A stretch of DNA of 64,000 nt from Carposina sasakii (taxonomy: Eukaryota > Arthropoda > Insecta > Lepidoptera > Carposinidae), in assembly GCA_014607495.2 (NCBI GenBank), contig CP053148.1, forward strand, positions 5,890,001 to 5,954,000, in the 5' to 3' direction. Positions 46,422 through 56,415 of the stretch are shown here, in pieces; position 1 is the first letter of the stretch, and every line of letters begins with the position of its first letter. The notes beneath the pieces are model-generated. The model was not told the DNA's origin and ran no database searches. It saw only the letters and a program-made list of their open reading frames with translations. The position numbers were made by a program, and so were the translations under genes.

Positions 46422-46545
46422 CAGATACATACATATAATGACGCCTTTATCCCTTACGGGGTAGGCAGAGCACTAAGGGCCGATAGAACCACATGGCGCC
46501 ACTTCTGACCAATTTTTAGGGTATGTATGTAGGGTATGTTCGGTT
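46422..46545 (-). mobile_element. Retroelement/SINE 3' tail, TACCCCGTAAGGG family
   Basis: On the minus strand: ACCGAACATACCC, TTGGTCAGAAGTGGCGCC, TGGTTCTATCGGCCCTTAGT, CTACCCCGTAAGGGATAAAG, ending in TATG repeats. It lies about 80 bases downstream of, and in the same orientation as, the R1-like ORF1 remnant, so it may be that LINE's 3' end after an internal deletion, or a separate insertion. Confidence 0.75.
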
Positions 46546-46622
46546 TTTTTTTATTTTTTTTATTTAAGTTTCCTTTTTTTCCTTGCCAACAAGGCGCGCA
46601 GGGAATTGTGTATTGGATTTCT

Positions 46623-47899
46623 TTATTTACATTCTATATTTATGATTGGATCTTGAAGAGATCTACTACAGTCAGCACAATTCGCCCGCATATGAGCCCC
46701 ACCGCAGTCCTCGTTGCGGCTACAGAAACGCCGACCGTGCCCATACTCGAGGCATTTCGAGCATTGGACCCCCTGGTCCTTGATTGATCTTCCACCCTGA
46801 TCCTCTGCATATCCACGAATACCGACCCGGCCGCCGTCATCCTTTGCCACACCTTAAGTGAGACGCGAACCACGATGTGCGTCACATGCGGTTCCTCGTC
46901 CGCTTGCGATAGCGGACCTCCATCTCCCTCTACTCATAGGAAAGGGAGTCAAAAACCGACTCGTTCTGGTTCCGAAGGGCGCTAGTGATGTCATCATCAC
47001 TGTTGAAGCACACCCTTCAGAACCACCAACGGGTCCTTGTTTCTGACCTCCTCCACAGCGAAGAGGTTTCCTGCCTACTCCAGCCTTATCTTAACTTTAT
47101 CTATCTCTATCTTACTGCTACACCCCATGATTATCCTATTCCCCCTTCCCTTTCGGACTCTCTCGATCTGGATCCCTCCACTTTTTGCATTTACCGCGAT
47201 CTTCACTTTCTGCAACACTTCGTCGCTGGTCTCGGTCTCTTCCCTCGAGCTGACGACTATGGAGTGTAATGACACCGAAGCCGGCTTCTCTAGCATTTGC
47301 CTGCGTACCTCTCCAGCTGCTAAGCTGGCATAGGTGGCCAGGTTAGCAACTACCTCTTTCCCTTGCTTCTCGATCGTCAGCTTCAGGTCCATGATTTGCT
47401 GAGCTGTCTCTTGCAACAGCTTGCCGTGAGTCTCTAAGGTCTCATGCAGCGGCCCCGCTGCTCGCTCCGGCTCATCAGGTTTTAGGGAGCCCCTGGAGAG
47501 TCTCTTTTCAGTGCGCCGCTCCTCGGCCTCTCTGACCAAGTTGAGCAATTGGGCAAAGGCATCGGACACGCCTGCTTTAATATCGGCGCGAATGTTTCTT
47601 CGGCTGCTGTCATGAAGGATATGGGCCCTCTGTACGGTCTCTGTAGCCTCCTTGACTCTGGAGCGGGTTGACATCCTCTCTAGGGGGGTCACTCCCGGCG
47701 GCTTCGTCACTGTAGAGGCGTCACCGTGGCTTTCTCTACGCACATTGGCCATCCTCTTCACTTCGGCGTCCTGATAGTTGGACCCGGGGTTTCGATCGAG
47801 AGTACCGGATGTACCGGGCGATATCAGAAGGGCCACCGGTGGAGGGACGGTCTTTCTGACTGGGTACGAGCTCCGGGCATCATTTTGAAGCAAGGTCAA
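46623..47899 (-). pseudogene. R1-like LINE ORF1 (gag) remnant
   Basis: ORF1 of R1-type non-LTR elements encodes an RNA-binding protein with CCHC zinc knuckles. The minus strand is open for about 274 codons from 47899 to 47075: a charged, helix-prone region (TRSRVKEATETVQRAHIL; NLVREAEERRTEKRLS), then SREETETSDEVLQKVKIAVN, AKSGGIQIERVRKGRGNRII and KIEIDKVKIRLE. After a shift come AVEEVRNKDPLVVLKGVLQ, then DITSALRNQNESVFDSL, then HIVVRVSLKVWQRMTAAGSV, and the knuckles CSKCLEYGHGRRFC and CGGAHMRANC near 46690-46770. At least four shifts or stops separate these blocks. There is no ATG start and no ORF2, so it is 5'- and 3'-truncated. The R1-group assignment rests on the knuckle and the VRVSLKVWQR region. 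Confidence 0.82.
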
Positions 47900-47929
47900 T
47901 GGAGATTAATGTCTTAATAACTAAATTAA

Positions 47930-49070
47930 ATTAATGTCACCGCAGAAAACTGCAGGGTACAGTCAGATACACAAATTTAAACAATATACCTACGTACTTA
48001 AAAGCTAATTATCCCGACAAAATATTGTCTGGGATAGTCACTGTATCTATAGAGCACACAAAATGTAATTTGACCTAAACCTAAGACCAACTCCCAACTC
48101 AGTCGGACCAATAGTTCGCCTTCTATGTAAACCCGTGTTCTATGTTTTGATCATACTCCCTAAAAGGTTGCCGACTCGACTCGTGTCGCCTCCGGGCGAC
48201 TTAGGGGCTCAAATCGGACCCAATGGGTGTAACTAAGTTAATTTTGGTATAAAAAATGTTTGAATTATAATAACTTTTCGCAATATCAACTAAAATACAA
48301 AAATTCAGTTTCAGGAAAAACTACTAGCCCGAAAAATCTGCGTGGGGTATCAAATGAAAGCTTGAAATCTAGAGTAGACACCAAAATCATAAGACAAGCA
48401 GAATCACTGACTGAAACAGAGAAGGACGCAAATACAATATTTTCAGTAATTAAACTGAAACATTTACAGATTCAATGATAAAAATAAGGAAAAAATGCAG
48501 TTCTTCTCTCCCAGTCAGCGCGCACCGAATAGTATAAAGAAAAGTATACCTCACAGATTTAGTTTACGATTTACAGGACTGAAAACTTTAATCACTAAAA
48601 AAGTTCATATAAAATCTAGTCGTCGTGCAAGGAGTCATTAGTTTTGTCTCGGCAAGTCAAAGGTTTCATCCGAAGAAACCAACCTTGTAGCTCGTCTCCT
48701 TCTAATACCACGTGGCACGTGGTTTCAGGTAAATGTTTTTACCTTCCCAGGCATGGGCTGAAAAATCTAAAAGTATCTCCAACAGCTGATTATCAATGGG
48801 GCCACCGTTTTTTTGTAGAAAAAGTTGGGGTCACCGATCTTATTTCCGCAACATCTTCGTGTAATGTTTTGTGTTTTCGTACCACTTCACTGTTTCACTT
48901 ATATTTCAGCACTGCTGTAAGCGATTTTCACAGAATTCACATTCACATACGCCTCACAAATACACAACTTTTGAGGTACGGCTTAACACCGTAGCTCAAA
49001 GAAAACCCACTTTTTAGAATTTTTCAATCGCCCGGTACCTACACCAAGGTTGCTGACCTCCAACCCTATC
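47930..49070. other. No gene seen
   Basis: A plus-strand open frame at 48644-48994 (116 codons) has no family motif and no splice or start context. CCACGTGGCACGTGG near 48707-48722 is a local palindromic word. Confidence 0.35.
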
Positions 49071-49074
49071 GTTA

Positions 49075-49228
49075 ATGTACAAGTTCGGTTAGTAGTGACA
49101 GGTCGTCAGCCCATCGCCTACAAAACACCAAGACCCTCTTGTCCCTCTACTGGCTTGTACAGTATGCCCGGGAAGAGAAGCAGCAGTAGTATTACACGTT
49201 ATTTTTTCACTCCCAGAGCAGCATAGAA
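49075..49228 (-). mobile_element. 5' half of the TACCCCGTAAGGG-family repeat
   Basis: GTTCGGTTAGTAGTGACAGG, CAGCCCATCGCCTACAAAAC, ACCAAGACCCTCTTGTCCCT and TATGCCCGGGAAGAGAAGCA match 59700-59842 closely. The CCCCGTAAGGG half is absent. Confidence 0.75.
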
Positions 49229-49268
49229 GACTATAAGATAGTTTCAGATAGATGGGTATAAATCTATA

Positions 49269-49300
49269 CAGACTGTAACAGAAGGGATATGTTAAGCGTA
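49269..49300 (+). mobile_element. Terminal fragment of the 260-bp fold-back MITE
   Basis: CAGACTGTAACAGAAGGGAT followed by ATGTTAAGCG matches the first 30 bases of the complete copies, after a TA. The rest is lost. Confidence 0.6.
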
Positions 49301-49309
49301 TATATAGTA

Positions 49310-50560
49310 CACGGGTCAGTGCAATTCCAGACAAAAAAAAATGTTTTACTAGTTTAAACTAGATTTTTTTAGAGTTTGTTACAAAAGTATTGAAGAAAGA
49401 TTAATTAAATATTTTTATTTACGAAAATTTTGGTTCATTTTGTACGTACATACATATATAATTTGCTGAATTAAACGAGCAAAAATCTTATCTAAATTCA
49501 GTCATTGTTCCTCTCTGTTAAAACAATATAAACTTTAACTAAACGGAATTTCGATTCCTAAAATAAGTTGGCCAAGCAACTTTCCCACACAAGAAAATGC
49601 CCATTATAACCTCGAAGAGTTCTACCGAAAGTGGATGTTTTTCTTGCCATCGCCATTTTATTGTCCTGCCAACTCCCAATTTAATATGCGGCCAAAAAAT
49701 GTTGACAAAAAAGCAGGCGCCACCCGAGAATCCACACTTGATGTACACCAGTCCGACTTTTATAATATCGTGCGTAGTATTTTTTACATGCACCTTTTAG
49801 AGACTAGCCTTGTGTTAAAATACACACCTAAGTATCATTAGCTATAAACACAGTTCTTTGTGTCTACCTTTTGAAGAAATGAGGGCTATAAAGTCTGGAG
49901 ATTGAGGTGACTGAATGAAGGCTGCTATAGTGTAGAGTCGGCTTCCGTCCATTGATTGGGCACGAATTGGCCAAATGTATTGTGTATCGTCTTTAGTGCT
50001 CACAATTATAGCCATTTATGTTTTAAAAGTGACTATAAACAACGGTCAACATTACTTAAAATTTAATTTAATTTGCATTTTAAATTCGAAGTTATAAACA
50101 AAGCGATTAAGAGGTCGTATAAAAAAATGGAGTCATTGATGTCTACCATTAAGGTGATTTGCATTACAAGAAGCCGCTTCCAAGCGAGCCTAGCTTATAA
50201 ATCCTTAGCGCGTCAAAGGAGGTGCGCCTACGCATGGCAGAGCCAGTGACCCCCTCCCGCGCCCCTGTGCCCCGCCATCTTTACTGTGGCGCCTTATTAT
50301 GTTACCTTTGTTTTCAAATTTAATTGGCCCCTCAAAGATAAGTTATCTTGATAGTAAACGGCAACCAATAAACCGGGAGAGAGAACAACTGACGGCCGGG
50401 AGATAAGACTGTGAGCCTCATCATCAAGTGTGGAGACTCCTTCATTCAAGACTCTGATAAAAATGTGTGTTAGAATACTTGTGACCGTTTTGAACATGTT
50501 ATATTATGTTACGTCACATGTCAGAGTTACAAAGTTGAGGTATCTTTTCTGATTTTATAT
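49310..50560. other. No gene seen
   Basis: AT-rich DNA. Overlapping open frames on both strands at 49539-49841 have no recognisable motif. A GC-richer patch lies at 50200-50285. Confidence 0.35.
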
Positions 50561-50564
50561 CAGA

Positions 50565-51026
50565 TTGTATATCGAGATATTAGGATCAAAACTTGAGTAA
50601 ATAGACTGCATAAATGCACATTGACGCATGTAGCAAGATTTTTTCACGAGAATTAATTAATATCTGTCTATAAAAAAAAAACTAACATAAACACTGGACA
50701 CTGTAAATTTCGCCCTATCAAGTAATTCTAAAAAAAAAATTACATCGTTTCCCAGCATTTTTTTGGAATAAACTTATATAGCTATCGGGATGAAGAATAA
50801 CGTTGCCAATATGTAATTTAGAAAAGAGATGGTAAAATTCGTCATCCGAGTAATTGACCTGGTGGCTTAGTGGTTATAGCGGCTCGCGCGGTTTGCAGTG
50901 GTCGTGGGTTCGATTCTCACTCGGGTGAAGAATTTTTTCCATTTTATTTATTAATAATTTTATAATTAATTTATTTTATCTATAGAGTACGTACCCTTCG
51001 TTAAGGGTGGCAACGAAAAAACACCC
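50565..51026 (-). mobile_element. Copy of the 355-bp TA-flanked DNA element, interrupted by a SINE
   Basis: On the minus strand it starts GGGTGTTTTTTCGTTGCCAC, CCTTAACGAAGGGTACGTAC, and resumes left of the interruption with ATGCTGGGAAACGATG, CCAGTGTTTATG and GATCCTAATATCTCG. It matches 17425-17779 in the opposite orientation. The interruption of about 190 bases includes the tRNA-headed SINE. Confidence 0.75.
50852..50972 (+). mobile_element. Short tRNA-headed SINE, complete, nested in a DNA element
   Basis: TTGACCTGGTGGCTTAGTGG holds a canonical A box (TGGCTTAGTGG). GTGGGTTCGATTCTCACTCG holds the B box. The tail GTGAAGAATTTTTTCCATTT and TAATAATTTTATAATTA matches the copies at 14142 and 32261. 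Being inside another transposon shows that this is a mobile copy and not a tRNA gene. Confidence 0.82.
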
Positions 51027-51029
51027 TTT

Positions 51030-52490
51030 ATTAATTTGCTTAATAGAGATATGATTCAACCAGATTATGTTTTACCATTACCAACAAAAAATAAATTTTC
51101 TAGAGTAAAGTAGATTTTTAGTGGTAACTGTTCCCTATAGGGTTAAAATAAATAAATAATTGAGGTGATGTGAGGTCCAAGATGAATAATGTTTGGAGAT
51201 TCTATGTAGGTATTAGATTGTCATTGTTTTAAATTATTATACAGAATCTTAAAATGTTACGTACTCAATACAATTAAATTAAATTAAATTTATTTCGCAC
51301 GAATTAAAAAAAAATCTATTGAAATCAAAGAAATTCTTTACCGTTCATAAATCCAATGAACTACCTATATACTCTACCTCGTATGGATATCCTTACAAAT
51401 AATAAGAAGAAGCTACCTACAAAGAAAACAAATAACCAACGACGAAATATGTTTACACGATTCATACAAAATGTCCAGCAATCTGTCAACAAAAGCCACA
51501 CAACTTTGTGTGTAAAATATTCTGTTATTCAACACTTGTTTATCATTATGTAGTTCACCAAGTTACCGGTCGTTTTAATTAACCTCCTCATTGTTTGGTA
51601 CCGCGTAAATTAGTGATTCCAATCCGCTTTTAATATTCATCGATATCGTCCAATTTAAAATACGAGTACAAACTTTATAGATATTGTTGTATGAAACAAT
51701 TGCTGTCGTTTCGTTTAGGGTTTCTTCAATCCTAATGTTAGTTGTAAAACAAAGGAGAACTGACTTTTGACTCCTAGAATTAGTCATTAGGCGATTGAGA
51801 TATTGGTTCATAATTAAGCCTCTAGTGGTGAGCTCTCTGCAGCTTCCAGTTAAAAGGTGGTTAATTTTCATTTTTTAAAACTACTAGATCTTCAATTTGA
51901 AGATATATTTGTGATTGACCTCATTTAGTTCTTAGTTGGAGTTCTGCTAAAAATTCTTGTTGCCATAGATATACAGACTTGCTGCCATCTTTTCCAGAAA
52001 TGCTGTTATAACTGTTTAATTCTTTCATATTCTTTCGAAGGTCGCTACCAGGTCAGGTCAGGTCATGCCAAAGGGCGCGATAGTGTTGGATATAGTCAGA
52101 TACGGTAAAGTAATTAATTTAAATTCTTTGAAGATGAAAAATAATGATGTTTTGTAACAATGACATTTTGAATTAACTATGATTTTATGCAAGCCTAATG
52201 AATTCAGAATTACATAGCACTAAACACAAACATAGAAACAGAGAATACGAGATAAGTGAATGTTAAGGCACATTTCTTTGGTGTTTTAAGCACAGCAAGC
52301 TCCAATCATGGCCGACATGTTTTCGTCTGAAGTCTCCAGTCATCAAGCATCTACTACGGCTACTCTCTTCTATTTTTTTGACTTATTGTATATCATTTGT
52401 CACGGTCGCCAAAATTTATAAAATACGGTACCTACATACATTCAATGAATATTATGTTTATTTGTCCGTGAGGATTATGATGGATTTCGG
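51030..52490. other. No gene seen
   Basis: AT-rich DNA with a three-fold CAGGT/GGTCA short repeat near 52049-52066. Open frames at 51356 (plus) and 51575 (minus) have no motif. Confidence 0.35.
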
Positions 52491-52494
52491 TTGA

Positions 52495-52725
52495 CTGAAA
52501 TGACGTGCTACGTCTTTGGCCTAAGTAGCAGCCAGCATTTTGGCAGCATTCAGATGCTGGTCCAATCGACTGTGTAACAACGCATTGGCGTTTCCCATCT
52601 TCCATGGAATTAGTGTCATGCCGTCGGGCCTTTTTCCGTCAAAGCCATAGTACGGCGGCGATGATGAGATAGCGCTATGGCGTGCTATGCGGCCCGCGCT
52701 TCTGCTGCAAGAAGCTTTATCGACT
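52495..52725 (-). pseudogene. C-terminal LINE fragment (KRPD...PW family)
   Basis: On the minus strand: SCSRSAGRIARHSAISSS, then DGKRPDGMTLIPWKMG, then, in another frame after a deletion, QNAGCYLGQR. These match the LSC-R-H-SA-ND stretch, the KRPDGMTL.PW motif and the AGSYLGQRI end of the family seen at 37100 and 39039. The WD part between them is deleted. Confidence 0.75.
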
Positions 52726-53094
52726 GGTTCCACTGACGGACAAAGCCAAAGTGATTCCCAGCGGGATAGGATTCAGTGGGGTTGCTGGATTCAAGTAGCC
52801 TCACAGGACAGGTTTTTGTGCATTCATGGCCTCTGTTATGTAGGCGGTTCGGAATGGTTATTGCATAGTTTTTATCAATTTTTCAAACCGAGGACAGGAA
52901 TGAGTTCCCTAAACTTGTTCTGCTTGGCGAAAAGGGATGTGATGGTGGTGATTGTATCCACTAATTACCTAAGATTAAAGCATATGTGAATTTAGGTAAG
53001 TACGATAAAATAGTCATCTATTATCTGAAATGACTATCTATATCTATCGACTGTGTATACATGTCCAATAAAATTTTTACTTCAGAAGAAGAAT

Positions 53095-53340
53095 AACGGA
53101 TTGATGTTTGTGTTTAATTTCACGTTCCCTAATCTCAGAACCGTAACGGATTGATGTTTGTGCACGCTAATCTCAGAACCGGCTGGACCGATTTCGATGC
53201 AGTTCTCAGGAATATATTGTGACAGGTCCCACTTAACATATAAGCTACTTTTTATCTCGGGAAAATGTTTCTATCCCGGATAATTACGACATTTTGTTTT
53301 TTCTGCAGTTCACGCGGACGGAGTCGCTGGCGTCCACTAG
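53095..53340 (-). mobile_element. Retroelement 3' tail (ACTAGTGGACGCC family) with a 50-bp duplication
   Basis: On the minus strand: ACTAGTGGACGCCAGCGACT, CCGTCCGCGTGAACTGCAG, GAGATAAAAAGTAGCTTATA, CGAAATCGGTCCAGCCGGTT, CTGAGATTAGCG. The block AACGGATTGATGTTTGTG is duplicated with a 50-base step (53095 and 53145) at the low-coordinate end. Confidence 0.75.
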
Positions 53341-53539
53341 TAACTAAATAACATTGTGAAATGGCTGTTGAAAGCGGTGAAATTATAATTATCATGTGAT
53401 TATGATTCAATGTTACGTGGTAAGTATCTACCACCATCAAAAAAAATTATATTATGTATAAGTATTATGTAGGTACCTACTTGAACTATGTCCTTCTTGA
53501 CTAAGGCCTTCTTAACAGCAGGGAATATGTACTGAAACG

Positions 53540-55055
53540 ATGGGCAGAGTATTTCAACACTCTACTAAATGTAGATCGATCTGTTGACATAGATCACATT
53601 CTATCGATAACACAACTGCCCATTGCTATCGAGCTGGATGAAGCTGTCGCGTGGTGAGGTTATTCTTGCCATAAACTAACAGCAGAATAAGCGCGCGGTT
53701 GGCGTTGACCTTTTACCGGGAGAACTACTAAAGTATGGCGGCCAGGAGCTACACTCGGTTATGTGGGAGCTTTTTGATCTTATGTGGACAAAAGAACAAG
53801 TTCCTTCCTAAAATGTCACGCATAATGGCCTTATATAGGAACAAAGGTGATCGTTCCGATTGTGGTTCCTACCGTGGTATTTCTCTTTTGTCAGTCCATG
53901 GAAAAGTCTTCGCCAGAGTCTTACTTAACCGCCCGATGAAAATATCAGAAAAGCTGTTGCCTGAAACCTTATTTGGCTTCCGACCCGACCGAGGCACAAG
54001 TGAAGCTGTCTTCTCAGTGCGTCAACTACAAGAAAAGACGAGGGAACAGGGCCGTTATATGTACCTGTGTTTCATCGACCTCGAGAAGGCATTCGACAGC
54101 GTGCCTCGTGAAGCCCTTTGGATAGTGTTACATAAGATGGGGTGCACTGAGAAGTTTATAAGACTACTGAGACTCCTCCATGACGATATGGAATGCTGCG
54201 TCATTGTCAATAACGAGCAATCCGGGTTTTCCCCGTTACCTGTGGGGTAAAACAAGGTTGTGTTCTTGCGCCTACATTGTTTGCGTTGTACTTTGCGGTC
54301 GTAGTCCGAGAGGTCTTACAGAATACTTCAGAGGGTGTCCGCATCCGTTTTCGCACCGACGGGAACCTCTTCAATCTGGCGAGACTCAAAACTTGCACAA
54401 AAGTGGACGACTTGTGCTTTGTTGCAGAATCTCCACGTTATGATTACTGTTTTAGATTTGGCCTAATCAGCGTCAAAAAGACGGAGGTATGCGGACGGTC
54501 ACCTGTTAAACTTGGCTTTGTTTCAGAATCTCCAGACGACTTACAGGATCGGTGCTGCAGCTCATGACTGACCTCGACAAGTGTAAGATCTCGTGTACAT
54601 GGTGGTTGTCTTGCCTAACATCTTATATGTTTGGCCGACACATACGCAGTCCATGACTAACATTAAATGAAAATACCGTCCTTCATTGAGGCTTACCTAA
54701 TGCGCTGGTGGTCCGGTCACGTAGATTGATGCTGCACCTTTTATTCGGAACGCGAAGCGTAAGCGCGGACAACATCAGGTTTAATTAAAGCGCGACTACC
54801 TTCTCAGTGGGAGCAACAAGCCTCCAAGAGGCTGCAGATACAAAGTCCATGACTATGAAGTCCTTCGCTGCGCTGAGATGGCTAAATGGATCAAATTAAA
54901 GCGCGACTACCTGCGCAGATACGTTATTATGGCAATGGGGTGCTCTCATGCCCGCAATATGCGAGGGTCTTCACAAGAAAGATTGGCTACATAAGCCACA
55001 TGCGAGCACACGGACGACGTCTGCAGACGACAAATTGAAGCGGTCGCCATGACCG
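53540..55055 (+). pseudogene. LINE reverse transcriptase with C-terminal zinc-finger-like end, decayed
   Basis: In plus-strand order: RWAEYFNTLLNVDRSVDI (about 53545), NKRAVGVDLLPGELLKYGG (about 53690), YRNKGDRSDCGSYRGISLLS and LFGFRPDRGTSEAVFSVRQL (open frame 53735-54250), catalytic motif A CFIDLEKAFDSVPREALW, motif B CGVKQGCVLAPTLFALYF (after a shift at about 54240), a shortened motif C where YADD is reduced to VDDLCFVAES, then SVKKTEV. Farther on come KRKRGQ (about 54755) and ARVFTRKIGYISHMRAHGRR (about 54955-55020), a C2H2-like end known in this LINE type. The clade is not assigned. The damaged YADD box, stops and shifts rule out activity. Confidence 0.82.
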
Positions 55056-55069
55056 AAATCGGTCGGACA

Positions 55070-56220
55070 TCATCAACATCAAAAACATACAATTAATACT
55101 AGTCAGTAATTTGTATTGTGTTTGTTTATTAAATCCCTTGGTCAGCAAAAAGTAGAGTTTTGTATAATTTTACCCGATACCACAAAACTAATGAATGCGC
55201 AAATGAATCAATGTTTATAAATACAACGACATTGCTGAACAAATGTCACAGTGTTAATTATATTCGGTATTGGTATGTAATAAAGGTGTTTTGTGTAACT
55301 AATTAAAACTCGCGTAGACTTGACCGACTGACCTTCAAATTTATTTTCATTTTTATTAATTTATACACTGTCTAACACTAAAGCAAATAGTCCTGTAAAT
55401 TACGAGATTTCTGAAATCTGTATGTGCATGATATTTTATGTGCCTATGCCTACACATTATATAGGTACATTAATCAAGTTAGGAAATTACAAAACAATTT
55501 ATATAGATAGGTATAGGACATAGGTATTATATAGGTATACAAATGAATCCCAAATTGCTTGGCCTTCGCTTCACACATGAACGGACGGAACAATCTCTCT
55601 AATTACTTTTTTGATGTATGTATTATTAGAAGTTCGATCTTAGGTAAGAAAAAATATAAACTTTTGTGGAACATTACAAAATCAGTCGATTGCCAAAAGT
55701 TAAGAAAAGACATCATTTGTCGGGTCAGTATACCAGTAGGAGTAGTATAAAAACCAAGGTAGAGAAGAGACGACACTGTTGTTTCGGTTTTTGGATTAAT
55801 TAACATAACGTCGGTTATTTTCTACCTGCTGATAGTTTTGTATGTACCTGAGGGCTTAGACAAATTAGGTAAAATTATATCTTGAAGGAATCGATAGAGG
55901 TTCGTCTTCGAAACATTTCCTCTGCGGAAATAGTTAATTTCCTGCATTCGCGATTATGTCTAACCACTATTGGTGGATAATCCTGAAGGTATCCTGCCTT
56001 TTCACCGAAAATTGTTTCCCATATTTTCATTTCCCAACCAACGTTTCCCGATGTTTTACTTTGACAACTAACGATTACCAATTTTTTGTATCACAACGTT
56101 TGATTTGGTAGAATTATTGTTAAGCAGATTATTATAATGACGCAAAACGTTTGAGACATTTATCATTTGCCAAACATTTCACTAGGCCACACAAACTATT
56201 AGACGAATGACATCTCTCAA
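55070..56220. other. No gene seen
   Basis: AT-rich DNA. Short open frames at 55559 (plus), 55603 and 55875 (minus) lack motifs. Confidence 0.4.
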
Positions 56221-56224
56221 TGAC

Positions 56225-56415
56225 ATCCAATGCACGCACGAACCTCCTGGCCTGAACAGATCCGACGACAAGAGGCCGGACGGCCTCATGCTGATCCCGT
56301 GGCAACATGGCAGGTCAGGGACGCCACCTGCGTCAGACTGTCACACACAGTCGACGTAGCGGGATCAGCCGCCGAAGCTCAGGCCCTAAAAAAGCACACC
56401 AAGTACAGCGTTGTG
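56225..56415 (+). pseudogene. C-terminal LINE fragment (KRPD...DATC) in plus orientation
   Basis: KRPDGLMLIPWQHGRS, then (shifted one base) DATCVRLSHTVDVAGSAAEA and QALKKHTKYSVV, match the family's KRPDGMTL.PW, WDATC and LKRRKY positions. It ends abruptly near 56415, where the reverse transcriptase part of the same family begins on the opposite strand. Confidence 0.78.

Noticed and set aside
48644..48994. A 116-codon plus-strand open frame.
   Set aside because: No family motif, no good start context, and low complexity of composition. Treated as chance.
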